Shown one piece after another: positions 24,581-34,023 of a stretch of 47,404 nt of DNA. Each line of letters begins with the position of its first letter. The stretch's first letter is position 1. The notes beneath the pieces were generated by a model. That model was not told the DNA's origin and did not search any database. It saw only the letters and a program-made list of their open reading frames with translations. The DNA comes from Bacteroidota bacterium (GTDB taxonomy: Bacteria; Bacteroidota; Bacteroidia; Chitinophagales; Saprospiraceae): contig JAKQHM010000054.1 of the NCBI GenBank assembly GCA_029572935.1, positions 1 to 47,404 of the forward strand, read 5' to 3'. A program made the position numbers and the translations under genes.

Positions 24581-25552
24581 TTAAACGGAATTTTCTTTTT
24601 GATCGATCTCTCTGAAATTAATCTTGCGATGTATGATGTATTCAGGGCGGTCCTTTACTTCGTCAAAGATACTGCCTAAATACTGACCCAGCAGGCCAAT
24701 GCTGAGCAGCTGGATTCCTCCGAAAAATACAATGGTGATCAACAGGGAAGCCCACCCCGATACAACCTGGTGAAAGTAGTATTTTGATACAAATACGTAC
24801 ACTACCAACCCAAGTCCCACGAGCACGCAAAACAGCCCCAGATTGGTGGCCATCAAAAGGGGTTTTTTGGAAAAGTAGGTGATCCCTCTGGTGGCAAAAC
24901 CAATCATTTTGGAAAGAGAGTAATGGCTGTTTCCTGCATATCGGCTGTCACGGTCATAAGCGAATGGAAGCTGCTTGAATCCCACCCAGCTGATCAGTCC
25001 GCGGATGTATTTGTTTTTTTCCCGCAAAGCACAAAATTCATCGATCACACGCCGGCTGATCAGACGGAAGTCTCCTGTGTCCAGGGGCAGTGGCACTTCG
25101 GAAAGGGAATGAATGGTGCGATAGTAAAGTTTGGCGGACAGTTTTTTAAACAGGCTTTCTCCTGCACGCTGACGTCTGACTCCATATATCACCTCAGCCT
25201 TTTGCTCTTGCGCGAGTTGAAGCATTTCGGGTATACACTCAGGAGGATCCTGCAGGTCGGCATCCAGTATGATCGCATAAGAGCCTTTGCATTCGTGCAG
25301 TCCTGCTGAAACAGCAGGCTGATGTCCAAAATTGCGCGAAAAGTGAAGGATGAATACTTTCGGATCTCTGCTGGCCAAATCATCCAGGATCTGAGGGCTG
25401 CGGTCGGTGCTGCCGTCGTTGATAAAAATTAATTCCCAGTTTATTGACTTGGAGTCAAGTACGCTGCGGATCCTGGAGTAGGTCGCTTCCAGCACGCGTT
25501 CCTCGTTGTAGCAGGGTACAATAACGGAAAGGAGCATGTCCGGAGCATTCAT
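24581..25552 (-). CDS. Family 2 glycosyltransferase with two C-terminal membrane helices (GtrB/DPM-like)
   Basis: 323 residues. N-terminal 'LLSVIVPCYNEERVLEATYS' nucleotide-sugar fold, 'LIFINDGSTDRSP', the DxD-type site 'AIILDADLQDPPECIPEM', and 'LDTGDFRLISRRVID'. Two hydrophobic helices near 235-300 and 'GIQLLSIGLLGQYLGSIFDE' at the end are the pattern of polyprenyl-phosphate glucosyl/mannosyl transferases. These charge undecaprenyl phosphate with a sugar on the cytoplasmic side. No GtrA flippase is adjacent. It follows metK by 37 bp on the same strand and could be co-transcribed with it. Confidence 0.9.
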   Translation of the reverse strand: MNAPDMLLSVIVPCYNEERVLEATYSRIRSVLDSKSINWELIFINDGSTDRSPQILDDLASRDPKVFILHFSRNFGHQPAVSAGLHECKGSYAIILDADLQDPPECIPEMLQLAQEQKAEVIYGVRRQRAGESLFKKLSAKLYYRTIHSLSEVPLPLDTGDFRLISRRVIDEFCALREKNKYIRGLISWVGFKQLPFAYDRDSRYAGNSHYSLSKMIGFATRGITYFSKKPLLMATNLGLFCVLVGLGLVVYVFVSKYYFHQVVSGWASLLITIVFFGGIQLLSIGLLGQYLGSIFDEVKDRPEYIIHRKINFREIDQKENSV

Positions 25553-25589
25553 GGACTTAGCTTTTGCCTGAAAGGGCGCACCCGGCTGG

Positions 25590-26879
25590 TCAACGGATGT
25601 TGAAGGCCTTTTTCAGGGGCCGCACCATATCCAGTTTTTCCCAGGTAAACAATTCAACCTTCATTTTTTTGACCTTTCCATCGGGAGAGGTGAATATTTT
25701 TTCCTTGAACTGATTTTCGCGTCCCATGTGGCCGTAGGCAGCTGTCTCGCTGTAGATGGGATTGCGGAGTTTCAGCCTCTGTTCGATAGCAAAAGGTCTC
25801 AGGTCAAACAGTTTTTCAATTTTCTTTGCGATCGCTCCGTCCGACATTTTCACATTGGAAGTGCCAAAGGTATTGATGTACACACCACAAGGTTTGGCTA
25901 CGCCGATAGCATAAGAAACCTGAACCAGAACCTCAGAACAAATACCAGCCGCAACCATATTTTTTGCAATGTGGCGTGTGGCGTATGCAGCCGAGCGATC
26001 CACCTTGGAAGGGTCTTTGCCTGAGAAGGCGCCACCACCGTGAGCACCTTTTCCTCCGTATGTATCCACGATGATCTTACGACCTGTGAGACCTGTGTCT
26101 CCGTGGGGTCCTCCGATGACAAACTTTCCGGTGGGGTTGATATGATAGGTGATCTGATCGTTGAAGAGTTTTTGAATAGAAGCAGGAAGCTTCCTTTTTA
26201 CCCTGGGGATGAGAATGGCTTTCACATCTTCAGCAATTTTGCGCAGCATGGCTTTGTCAGCCCTGTCCTCTGCATTGATGGCCTTTCCTGGTTTGATAAA
26301 ATCATCGTGTTGGGTGGAAATCACGATGGTATCGATCCTTTGAGGTTTGTTGTCGTCGCTGTATTCAATGGTCACCTGACTCTTGGAGTCCGGTCTGAGG
26401 TAAGGCATAAGCCGTCCTTCTTTGCGGATCCTGGCCAGTTCCTCCAGCAGCATATGGGCCAGAGTGAGCGGAAGCGGCATATAATGGGCGGTCTCGTTGC
26501 AGGCATATCCAAACATCATCCCCTGATCGCCGGCACCCTGATCAATTTTTTTCTTTTTGTCCACGCCGCGGTTGATATCGGGAGACTGTTCGTGTATGGC
26601 TGACAGAATACCACAGCTGTTGGCTTCAAACATATATTCGCTGTGGGTATAACCGATGTTTTCAATCACTCCCCTGACAATTTTCTGGATGTCGAGGTAG
26701 GTTTTGGTTTTCACCTCTCCTGCTACGACTACCTGTCCTGTGGTCACCAGGGTTTCGCAGGCCACCTTGGAATCCCGGTCAAAAGCCAGGAAATTGTCGA
26801 TGAGTGCGTCTGAAATCTGGTCGGCCACCTTGTCCGGGTGTCCTTCGGAAACGGATTCTGATGTGAATAAGTATGGCAT
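25590..26879 (-). CDS. metK: S-adenosylmethionine synthetase
   Basis: 429 residues. Clear MetK motifs: '[20 protein letters not shown]' at the N-terminus (GHPDK, the ATP/methionine site), '[14 protein letters not shown]' in the middle, and '[19 protein letters not shown]' near 285. The enzyme makes SAM from methionine and ATP. It is slightly longer than enterobacterial MetK, as is usual in Bacteroidota. No S-box or other SAM riboswitch is visible in the 75-bp upstream gap, which contains a -7 box. Confidence 0.97.
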   Translation of the reverse strand: MPYLFTSESVSEGHPDKVADQISDALIDNFLAFDRDSKVACETLVTTGQVVVAGEVKTKTYLDIQKIVRGVIENIGYTHSEYMFEANSCGILSAIHEQSPDINRGVDKKKKIDQGAGDQGMMFGYACNETAHYMPLPLTLAHMLLEELARIRKEGRLMPYLRPDSKSQVTIEYSDDNKPQRIDTIVISTQHDDFIKPGKAINAEDRADKAMLRKIAEDVKAILIPRVKRKLPASIQKLFNDQITYHINPTGKFVIGGPHGDTGLTGRKIIVDTYGGKGAHGGGAFSGKDPSKVDRSAAYATRHIAKNMVAAGICSEVLVQVSYAIGVAKPCGVYINTFGTSNVKMSDGAIAKKIEKLFDLRPFAIEQRLKLRNPIYSETAAYGHMGRENQFKEKIFTSPDGKVKKMKVELFTWEKLDMVRPLKKAFNIR

Positions 26880-26898
26880 GTTTTTTAAAATAAGGCTG

Positions 26899-26906
26899 CA
26901 AATATA
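26899..26906 (-). promoter_or_regulatory. -7 box of metK
   Basis: On the minus strand TATATTTG, a full match to TAnnTTTG, 19 nt before the metK start. The -33 box is unclear. Confidence 0.5.
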
Positions 26907-26954
26907 GGACTATTTCGGAATCCGGCCTTTGATCGGGCAGGGGTACCCATCGGA

Positions 26955-27653
26955 TCAGTCTATGTATTCAATAATCTGTAGGAACCTGAGGTATAGGGAA
27001 AGCTCCAGGCCAAGGTTTCTGACGTTTTGCTCCGTGCCATTGCTGATCATGTTGGTGCGTGGATCGATCACCCGGATGCCGGAGGGTACCCAGATCTGGC
27101 GGGAAATATCAGGAGCTACCTGAGCTTCGACTCCTCCCATAACCAGTTTGCCCAGTTTGAACTCAGTACCTACCCGGACGCTGAAGCCATAGTTGAATTT
27201 CTGCACGAAATCCCTGTATTGAAGAAAAAGGAATTCAAATTCCGAATCCATGGTGTATTCCACTCTGACTCCCAAGCCGTAATAGGCCCTGGTCTGCCCT
27301 TTCAGGAAGAATTTTTTCATACCTGCCTCCAGGGCCAGGTTGTGGAATCGCATGCCAAAGGTTCCTCCGGGCAGAATATTGCCATTGACATCCATAAACT
27401 GAAGCACGCGGAGACCGGACCCCCTCTGGTGGTAGCCCAGCTGGCCGTAGATGACGTTGCCGCCTTCTGATTCCCAGTCTATTCCCAAATCCGCATGGTA
27501 AGCTCTGAGCGGGGTCCTTCCCCCGCCTCCTCCCTGCCATCTCTGGCTGGCAATACCCATGCCCCCTTTTACGGTATATCCGTATTTCTGAGCCATCAGG
27601 GGACATGACAGTAAAAATATAAGTGTGATCAAAGGGATTATTGAAAAGCGCAT
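26955..27653 (-). CDS. Outer-membrane beta-barrel protein, unknown function
   Basis: 232 residues. Signal peptide 'LITLIFLLSCPLMAQ', then alternating strands with aromatic girdles ('GNVIYGQLGYHQRGSGLRVL', 'TRAYYGLGVRVEYTMD', 'KFNYGFSVRVGTEFKLG') and a terminal strand 'LGLELSLYLRFLQ'. This fits a PorT/OmpA-like eight- or ten-stranded barrel. A glycine run ('GGGGG') near residue 37 is unusual. It is divergent from the DUF937 gene and separated from metK by a short gap. Confidence 0.75.
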   Translation of the reverse strand: MRFSIIPLITLIFLLSCPLMAQKYGYTVKGGMGIASQRWQGGGGGRTPLRAYHADLGIDWESEGGNVIYGQLGYHQRGSGLRVLQFMDVNGNILPGGTFGMRFHNLALEAGMKKFFLKGQTRAYYGLGVRVEYTMDSEFEFLFLQYRDFVQKFNYGFSVRVGTEFKLGKLVMGGVEAQVAPDISRQIWVPSGIRVIDPRTNMISNGTEQNVRNLGLELSLYLRFLQIIEYID

Positions 27654-27736
27654 GGAGGTCTATTTTAACTATTTTAGCCTGATAGGTAAATTAAAAGGGG
27701 GGAATATTGTTTATTTGCCACTAAAATAAACAAGCC

Positions 27737-28342
27737 ATGGATTTAAATCAACTCATCGGACAATACCTCTCGGACGATACGCTGGCCGGAATGGCCTCAC
27801 AGGCTGGCATCCAGGATCCCAATCAGGGTGTGGCCGCTGCCAAGAGCATCATGACCACCCTCATGCAGGGACTTGCCAATAATTCCACTTCTCAGGAAGG
27901 AGCCGGAAGCCTGCTAGGAGCCCTCGAACGTCATCACGACGGCAGTATTTTGGACAACCTCTCCGGCTTTCTTTCCATGGCTGGATCCGGATCGCAGGAA
28001 CAACCCATGTTGAATGCCGCCGGCATCCTGGGACACATCCTGGGTTTCAAACAGCAGAACGTGGCACAGGGCGTCAGTCAGGTTTTCAAACTCGATATGT
28101 CCACCGTTTTGAAGCTGATGGGCATTTTGGCTCCCGTTCTGATGGGACTTTTGGGCAAAGCCCGAGCCTCCAATCAAATTGACACGGGCAATATCGGTCA
28201 GGTTTTGGGTCAAACTGTGCAGCAGACCACCCAGCAGAACTCAGGCCTGGGCATCTTCGGCCGATTGCTGGACACCAACAACGACGGAAGGATCTCCGAC
28301 GATTTGTTGCAAATGGGCATGAACCTGCTGCTGAAAAGATAG
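27737..28342 (+). CDS. DUF937 family protein with a C-terminal calcium-loop-like motif
   Basis: 201 residues. The DUF937 body is seen in 'MDLNQLIGQYLSDDTLAGMA', 'ALERHHDGSILDNLSGFL' and 'NAAGILGHILGFKQQNVAQG', with the helical 'LKLMGILAPVLMGLLGKARA' (YidB-like) near 125. The C-terminus has 'LLDTNNDGRISDDLLQ', which follows the EF-hand/dockerin loop D-x-N-x-D-G-x-I, although position 12 is Leu. The loop may bind calcium. Function of the family is unknown. It lies upstream of, and on the same strand as, the ATP synthase genes. Confidence 0.85.
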   Translation: MDLNQLIGQYLSDDTLAGMASQAGIQDPNQGVAAAKSIMTTLMQGLANNSTSQEGAGSLLGALERHHDGSILDNLSGFLSMAGSGSQEQPMLNAAGILGHILGFKQQNVAQGVSQVFKLDMSTVLKLMGILAPVLMGLLGKARASNQIDTGNIGQVLGQTVQQTTQQNSGLGIFGRLLDTNNDGRISDDLLQMGMNLLLKR

Positions 28343-28529
28343 GTTTCAGCCTAAGCTTTTATAAAAATTGAAGTCAGAGCTTGCCAGGATCTGTTTATGG
28401 ACCTGGAAGATTGGGATGATCCTGGTATCCCGCCATGCCTGCAAGCCTTTTGGCGTAAGCAGCTAAGGATCCGACCGGATAAACAAATTCTTAACAAACC
28501 CTTGCCCCGGCTATTCCCTGGAAAAGGAT

Positions 28530-28537
28530 TAGTTTTG
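28530..28537 (+). promoter_or_regulatory. Candidate -7 box of the ATP synthase operon
   Basis: TAGTTTTG matches TAnnTTTG, 27 nt before the preferred atpB start at 28565. The nearest TTG (28502-28504) is a little too far for a standard -33 box. Confidence 0.4.
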
Positions 28538-28564
28538 CACGGTTTTTCAAAAAGGGTAAAACCC

Positions 28565-29941
28565 ATGATGAAATTAAAACTGTATTTTCTTTTGATTATC
28601 CTGGCACTGGGGGCCAAGATCCATGCTCAAAACGCTGACAACCAGCATTACCACGATTTGGCTCAGCAACATGATGATCATTCCGGCCACAGCCACGAGG
28701 GTCATAATCACGATGGGCATGATCATTCCGGCCACGATCACGCCGCTCCTGCCGCGACCTCAGAACCCAACGTAGCACCCGCAGCTCATTCCGAGCAGGA
28801 AGCTCATGGTGAATTTGATGCCAAGGAAACCGCTTTCCACCATATTTCTGATCTGAATGTGTACAGCATCGGTCCCTGGAACTTCCCATTGCCCTGCATT
28901 TTATATGCTCCGGATCAGGGTTGGTCCTTTTTCTCTTCTTCTAAATTTGGAATAGACGATCACCACCACGGCTCCGGCCATTACGCTTATGACCGCTACG
29001 TATTGAACATGGGTCGGGTCATGAGGGTGACAGATCCTACATTTCCCATGGGAAAGGTGGAGATCGGTGGTTTTGGCAGCGAGGAGAAAGAAATGAATGG
29101 CAAAAAGAAATCCGTTGACCTGGTTTCTTTTCAGGGACGCATGTTGCCCCTGGACAAGGCCAGTACGGCTGACGGAGGCCTTTTTGACGGAGGAATCACC
29201 AGTTTTTACGATTTTTCCATTTCCAAAAACGTGCTGGCCATGCTGCTCGTGATGGCACTTCTGGCCTGGGTATTTTTCAGTATGGCCCGTCATTATAAAA
29301 AAGCGCCCGGAACTGCTCCGGTCGGGGCTCAGAAGCTTTTTGAACCGATCATCCTCTTTCTTCAGGACGAGGTGGCCAAGCCTTTCATTGGACCCAAGTA
29401 CACTCAGTATATGCCCTTGCTTTTGTCCCTTTTCTTTTTTGTACTGGGACTCAACCTCTTTGGACAGATACCCTTTCTGGGAGGAGCAAATGTGACCGGC
29501 AACCTGGCCGTTACCATGGTATTGGCTGTTCTGGTCTTCATCGTGGTCAATCTGAAAGGAAACCGCCATTACTGGCAACACATACTCTGGATGCCCGGCG
29601 TGCCTGCAGGCGTCAAGACCATTATCACTCCTATTGAGATACTGGGCATATTCATCAAACCGGTGACTTTGATGCTCCGATTGTTTGCCAACATCACAGC
29701 TGGTCACATCGTCATCATCATTTTCATCAGTCTGATCTTCATTTTCGGTAAATCAGGCGAAAACGTAGGCGCTGCCTCTGGCGCAGCAGTAGGATCCATC
29801 CTGCTCACACTGTTCATGATGACCATCGAATTGCTGGTGGCCTTCATCCAGGCGTATGTTTTCACCCTGCTTACTGCATCTTACATTGGTGCCGCTACAG
29901 AAGAGCATCACGATCACGGACATGAAGACGCACATCATTAA
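28565..29941 (+). CDS. atpB: ATP synthase F0 subunit a, with His-rich N-terminal extension
   Basis: 458 residues from ATG 28565. The frame stays open to 28397, but the next residues 'MMKLKLYFLLIILALGAKIH' form a signal peptide, so I start here. Residues 28-59 hold 12 histidines in an HD/HG-rich stretch, and the C-terminus has another ('EEHHDHGHEDAHH'). The core has five or six helices with 'PLLLSLFFFVLGLNLFGQIP' and the essential Arg helix 'VTLMLRLFANITAGHIVI', through which protons pass to the c-ring. The His stretches are exposed to the periplasm or its edge and could bind metal or buffer protons. First gene of atpBEFHAG. Confidence 0.95.
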   Translation: MMKLKLYFLLIILALGAKIHAQNADNQHYHDLAQQHDDHSGHSHEGHNHDGHDHSGHDHAAPAATSEPNVAPAAHSEQEAHGEFDAKETAFHHISDLNVYSIGPWNFPLPCILYAPDQGWSFFSSSKFGIDDHHHGSGHYAYDRYVLNMGRVMRVTDPTFPMGKVEIGGFGSEEKEMNGKKKSVDLVSFQGRMLPLDKASTADGGLFDGGITSFYDFSISKNVLAMLLVMALLAWVFFSMARHYKKAPGTAPVGAQKLFEPIILFLQDEVAKPFIGPKYTQYMPLLLSLFFFVLGLNLFGQIPFLGGANVTGNLAVTMVLAVLVFIVVNLKGNRHYWQHILWMPGVPAGVKTIITPIEILGIFIKPVTLMLRLFANITAGHIVIIIFISLIFIFGKSGENVGAASGAAVGSILLTLFMMTIELLVAFIQAYVFTLLTASYIGAATEEHHDHGHEDAHH

Positions 29942-29976
29942 ATCATTTTTTTTAAACCATATAAAAACCTGAATTT

Positions 29977-30183
29977 ATGGGAGGTTCAATTGCAGCAATC
30001 GGAATGGGAATCGCAGCTATCGGAGCTGGAATCGGTGTTGGAACTATCGGCGGAAAAGCTTTGGAGGCGATCGCTCGTCAGCCTGAGGCAGTCGGAGATA
30101 TCCGTGCCAACATGATTCTTACTGCTGCCCTTGTAGAAGGAGCAGCGCTTCTGGCGATCATGTTCTCATACCTGGTGGCTTAA
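29977..30183 (+). CDS. atpE: ATP synthase F0 subunit c
   Basis: 68 residues, two helices: a Gly-rich first helix with 'IGAGIGVGTIGGKALEAIAR' and 'QPE' in the loop, then 'LTAALVEGAALLAIMFSYLV' with the ion-binding Glu in the second. The absence of the Na+-binding Gln in helix 1 points to proton use. The c-ring rotates against subunit a. It starts 35 bp after atpB. A terminator-like hairpin lies right after its stop. Confidence 0.95.
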   Translation: MGGSIAAIGMGIAAIGAGIGVGTIGGKALEAIARQPEAVGDIRANMILTAALVEGAALLAIMFSYLVA

Positions 30184-30195
30184 GATTTTTTGATC

Positions 30196-30240
30196 AGAAC
30201 AGTCTGCAGGACGGTTGGTCTCTGTAGCTGTTCTTTTTTT
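30196..30240 (+). terminator. Terminator-like hairpin between atpE and atpF
   Basis: AGAACAG (30196-30202) pairs with CTGTTCT (30228-30234), and CTGCAG (30204-30209) pairs with CTGTAG (30222-30227) with one G-T pair. The loop is 12 nt and a seven-T run (30234-30240) follows. In an operon this may act as a partial terminator or 3' end that raises the amount of atpE message. Confidence 0.6.
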
Positions 30241-30260
30241 GATTAAAACGACTCAATTAT

Positions 30261-30785
30261 ATGGACTCAATGATATTATTGGCGATGGACTTCAGTCCGA
30301 TCAAACCTACTTTTGGTCTGCTTTTCTGGACTTCGCTTATTTTCATCCTGTTTTGGGTGATAGTGGGCAAACTTGCCTTCAAACCCATCATCCAGGCTCT
30401 GAATGACCGTGCAGGAAGCATTCAGGAATCTCTGGATGCAGCAAAGACGGCCAGAGAGGAAATGAAGAACATGAAGTCAGAAAATGAGCGGATCATGGCC
30501 GAGGCACGCGAGGAAAAAATGCGCATCATCCGCGAAGCCAAGGAGTCTGCCAACATTCTGATCGCTGAAGCAAGAGAAAAAGCCAAGGAGGAAGCTCAGC
30601 GGATTGTGACTAATGCAAAGAACGATATTGAAAATGCCAAGAAAGCGGCCCTGGTGGACGTCAAAAACCAGGTTGGCGCCATGGCTGTGGATATTGCTGA
30701 GAAGGTGATCCGCCAGAATCTCAGGGATGATTCCTCCCAGCAGGATTATATCAAGCGGCTGGTAGATGATCTCAATACAAACTAA
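30261..30785 (+). CDS. atpF: ATP synthase F0 subunit b
   Basis: 174 residues. One membrane helix near residues 20-40 ('LLFWTSLIFILFWVIVGKLA') is followed by a long charged helix ('AREEMKNMKSENERIMAEAR', 'AREKAKEEAQRIVTNAKNDI') that forms the peripheral stalk. The C-terminus 'LVDDLNTN' is as in Bacteroidota. The start is ATG 30261; it is preceded by a 77-bp gap holding the hairpin. Confidence 0.93.
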   Translation: MDSMILLAMDFSPIKPTFGLLFWTSLIFILFWVIVGKLAFKPIIQALNDRAGSIQESLDAAKTAREEMKNMKSENERIMAEAREEKMRIIREAKESANILIAEAREKAKEEAQRIVTNAKNDIENAKKAALVDVKNQVGAMAVDIAEKVIRQNLRDDSSQQDYIKRLVDDLNTN

Positions 30786-30790
30786 CTGAC

Positions 30791-31360
30791 ATGTCCCAAT
30801 TAAAAATAGCCACCCGGTACGCCAAGTCCCTGATCGATCTCGCCAATGAGACCCATCAGCTTGACAAAGTTTATCAGGACATTCTCTTGGTCCAAAGCGC
30901 CTGTCAGAACAGGGAGTTTCACCAGATGCTCAAAAGTCCTGTTGTGACTTCTGACAAGAAGGAAAAAATATTTGAAGCCCTTTTTGGAGGCAAGGTGACC
31001 AGTTTGGTCCAGACCTTCATGGTCCTCCTGGCATCCAAAGGCCGCGAACCTCTCTTGAGTTCCATTTGCCAGTCTTTTATCAGTCAGTACAAGGGGATCA
31101 TGAAGATCCGCACCGCGGTTCTCATTACTCCTACTGTGCAGAGTCCTGAGCAACTGGAATATTTCCGGCAGAAATTCAAGGATTGGCTTAAGCCCGGTGA
31201 AACCATGGAAATAGTTTCCCGTTTGGACGAAAAGTTGATCGGAGGATTTATCTTCCAGATGGACGGTCGTCAGGTGGACAGTACTGCCAAGAGAAAACTT
31301 GACAGTTTCCGCACCAACCTCTATGATTCTTCTTACACTAACCTTGTAGTTAAATCTTAA
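30791..31360 (+). CDS. atpH: ATP synthase F1 subunit delta
   Basis: 189 residues. N-terminal six-helix domain ('IATRYAKSLIDLANETHQLD', 'KEKIFEALFGGKVTSLVQTF') and C-terminal 'LDEKLIGGFIFQMDGRQVDS', the usual family signature. It joins the peripheral stalk to the top of F1. It begins 5 nt after atpF. Confidence 0.95.
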   Translation: MSQLKIATRYAKSLIDLANETHQLDKVYQDILLVQSACQNREFHQMLKSPVVTSDKKEKIFEALFGGKVTSLVQTFMVLLASKGREPLLSSICQSFISQYKGIMKIRTAVLITPTVQSPEQLEYFRQKFKDWLKPGETMEIVSRLDEKLIGGFIFQMDGRQVDSTAKRKLDSFRTNLYDSSYTNLVVKS

Positions 31361-31381
31361 TCCAACAAAAATTATTCCATC

Positions 31382-32959
31382 ATGGTAAATATCAGACCCG
31401 AAGAAATATCAGCAATACTCAAGCAACAAATCTCAGGATCCCATACAGCTGCTGAGCTGGAAGAAGTGGGCACGGTGCTCACCGTAGGTGACGGAATTGC
31501 CCGCGTATACGGACTGACCAATGCACAGGCAGGAGAGCTTGTGGAGTTTGAGACAGGAGTTCAGGCCATCGTACTCAACCTCGAAGAGGACAATGTCGGT
31601 GTGGTACTTATGGGTCCCTGGAATGGAATCAAGGAAGGATCCAGGGTGAAGAGGACCAACAAGATCGCTTCCATTCAGGTAGGAGAAGGATTCGTAGGGC
31701 GCGTGGTGAATCCGCTGGGTGAACCCATCGATGGAAAAGGCCCTATCGCGGGTACCCGTTATGAGATGCCGATTGAGCGCAAGGCTCCCGGCGTAATCTT
31801 CAGACAGCCTGTAAACGAACCGCTGCAAACCGGTATCAAGGCGATTGACTCCATGATCCCTATCGGAAGGGGTCAGCGCGAGTTGATCATTGGAGACCGT
31901 CAGACAGGAAAGACGGCCATTGCCATCGATACCATCATCAATCAAAAAGAATTTTACGAAAGGGGCGAACCCGTATATTGCATTTACGTGGCTTCAGGCC
32001 AAAAGGCCTCCACAGTAGCCAAAGTGGCAAGGACACTGGAAGAGTACGGTGCGATGCCGTACACGATCATTGTATCCGCTTCTGCTTCAGATCCTGCTCC
32101 ACTTCAGTTCTATGCTCCGTTTGCAGGAGCTGCGATCGGAGAGTTCTTCCGCGATACAGGCAGACCGGCACTTGTGATTTACGATGACCTTTCCAAACAG
32201 GCTGTAGCCTATCGCGAGGTATCTCTTTTGCTGAGACGTCCCCCTGGACGCGAAGCCTACCCCGGTGACGTATTCTATTTGCACTCCAGGCTGTTGGAAA
32301 GAGCGGCCAAGGTGATCAACAACGATGAGATCGCACGCAATATGAACGATCTGCCCGAGTCTCTTAAAAAGGCCGGCATCGTAAAGGGAGGAGGCTCGTT
32401 GACGGCACTCCCGATCATCGAAACACAGGCAGGTGACGTTTCCGCCTATATTCCCACCAACGTGATTTCCATCACAGATGGTCAGATCTTTTTGGAATCC
32501 AACCTTTTCAACGCCGGTATCCGTCCTGCCATCAACGTAGGTATCTCTGTATCCCGTGTGGGTGGAAATGCTCAGATCAAGTCCATGAAAAAGGTCTCCG
32601 GTACTTTGAAACTGGATCAGGCTCAGTATCGCGAACTCGAGGCTTTTGCCAAATTCGGTTCCGATCTCGATGCAGCCACAAAAGCCGTTCTGGACAAGGG
32701 AAAGCGAAATGTGGAAATTCTGAAACAGCCTCAGTATAGCCCAGTAGCCGTGGAGAAACAGGTAGCCATCATCTTCATGGGTACCAATAATCTTCTGAAA
32801 GATATTCCTGTGGAAAAGGTTAAGGATTTTGAAATCCTCCTTTACACGGAATTGGAGCAGAGACATCCGCAGGTACTGGAGAATTTCAGAAAGGGAAAAC
32901 TCGACGATGCCGATCTGAACGTTTTGAAAAAACTGGCTTCTGAACTGAAAGTGAAGTAA
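31382..32959 (+). CDS. atpA: ATP synthase F1 subunit alpha
   Basis: 525 residues. Walker A 'GDRQTGKT' at 171-178, '[20 protein letters not shown]' and the Arg-finger block '[16 protein letters not shown]'. It is the non-catalytic nucleotide-binding subunit. Full length and well conserved. The partner beta subunit gene (atpD) is not in the window. Confidence 0.98.
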   Translation: MVNIRPEEISAILKQQISGSHTAAELEEVGTVLTVGDGIARVYGLTNAQAGELVEFETGVQAIVLNLEEDNVGVVLMGPWNGIKEGSRVKRTNKIASIQVGEGFVGRVVNPLGEPIDGKGPIAGTRYEMPIERKAPGVIFRQPVNEPLQTGIKAIDSMIPIGRGQRELIIGDRQTGKTAIAIDTIINQKEFYERGEPVYCIYVASGQKASTVAKVARTLEEYGAMPYTIIVSASASDPAPLQFYAPFAGAAIGEFFRDTGRPALVIYDDLSKQAVAYREVSLLLRRPPGREAYPGDVFYLHSRLLERAAKVINNDEIARNMNDLPESLKKAGIVKGGGSLTALPIIETQAGDVSAYIPTNVISITDGQIFLESNLFNAGIRPAINVGISVSRVGGNAQIKSMKKVSGTLKLDQAQYRELEAFAKFGSDLDAATKAVLDKGKRNVEILKQPQYSPVAVEKQVAIIFMGTNNLLKDIPVEKVKDFEILLYTELEQRHPQVLENFRKGKLDDADLNVLKKLASELKVK

Positions 32960-32983
32960 TCATTCTGGTTATATTCATCGCTC

Positions 32984-33047
32984 CATTCTTTCAGTATCTC
33001 GGTTAAATTTTTAGCTGTTGTTTGAATGAATGGTGTGCTGAAAAATG
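32984..33047. repeat. Stem-loop in the atpA-atpG gap
   Basis: CATTCTTTCAG (32984-32994) pairs with CTGAAAAATG (33038-33047): ten base pairs with a single C bulge and a 43-nt loop. The 164-bp gap is the longest inside the operon and has no gene. Confidence 0.4.
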
Positions 33048-33123
33048 AAATTGAATATGAGATCTCAGGTTATTCAGATAAGTTGAAAAATCTTTTGATG
33101 CTCAGATTACAAATTAAGGAAAT

Positions 33124-34023
33124 ATGGCTAATCTAAAAGAAGTACGCAACAGGATTAAATCCGTCATCTCCACGCAACAGATCACCAAAGCGATGAAGAT
33201 GGTTTCTGCTGCCAAGTTAAGGCGGGCGCAGCAGGCGATTATTCAGATGAGGCCTTATGCCAATAAATTGAACTCGATGCTGACCAACATCATGAGTTTT
33301 TCCGATGGTCAGGGTGCTGAAGTGTTTGCCCGTCCCACCAGCCGTAAAAATCCCATGATGGTGATCATCACATCTGACAGAGGTCTTTGTGGTGCGTTCA
33401 ATGCGAACATCATCAAACTGGCACAAAAAAGAATCCAGGAGCAATACAGCACACAGGCTGCTGATGGAAAACTCAGTTTTCTATGCATCGGGAAAAAGGG
33501 ATTTGAGTATTTCAAGAAGCGCTATCCCCAGTGTCAGATGATTCAGGATTATACCCAGTTGCAGACCAGTCTGAGTTATGAGAAAGTGGTGGCTGTGGCA
33601 GACCGGATCATGGCCGACTTTAAATCCGATGTTACCGATCAGGTAGAAATTTTTTACGGTAGATTCAAGAATGCGGGCACTCAGTTTCCAGAAATGGAAC
33701 AGTATCTGCCGGTAGCCAAGGTGGAGCCAGCCCAAAGTGAAACAGCCGCCAGGACCATGAAACCCGATTTCCTGTTTGAACCCTCACAGGTGGAGCTTTT
33801 ACGCGAACTGGTCCCATCCATTCTGCAATCCCAACTTTACAAATGCATACTGGACAATCAGGCTTCCGAACACGGAGCGCGCATGACGGCCATGGACAAA
33901 GCTTCCGAAAATGCGGAAGAGATGTTGGTTGATTTGAGGATCAATTACAACAAAGCCCGTCAGGAGGCTATTACCAAGGAACTCTCTGAGATCGTAGGCG
34001 GAGCTGCGGCTTTGGCCGGTTGA
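33124..34023 (+). CDS. atpG: ATP synthase F1 subunit gamma
   Basis: 299 residues. N-terminal coiled helix 'LKEVRNRIKSVISTQQITKA', the conserved 'MVVIITSDRGLCGAFNANII'-type Rossmann region near 80 and C-terminal 'YNKARQEAITKELSEIVGGA'. The central rotor shaft. Last gene of the cluster; atpD and atpC are missing here, as is usual in Bacteroidota where they form a separate unit. Confidence 0.96.
   Translation: MANLKEVRNRIKSVISTQQITKAMKMVSAAKLRRAQQAIIQMRPYANKLNSMLTNIMSFSDGQGAEVFARPTSRKNPMMVIITSDRGLCGAFNANIIKLAQKRIQEQYSTQAADGKLSFLCIGKKGFEYFKKRYPQCQMIQDYTQLQTSLSYEKVVAVADRIMADFKSDVTDQVEIFYGRFKNAGTQFPEMEQYLPVAKVEPAQSETAARTMKPDFLFEPSQVELLRELVPSILQSQLYKCILDNQASEHGARMTAMDKASENAEEMLVDLRINYNKARQEAITKELSEIVGGAAALAG

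Noticed and set aside
26880-26954. SAM riboswitch upstream of metK
   Set aside because: Only 75 bp and no S-box or SAM-II-like pairing; just a -7 box.
28397-28564. Upstream extension of atpB by 56 codons
   Set aside because: It would bury the signal peptide inside the protein, and a promoter-like box lies within it.
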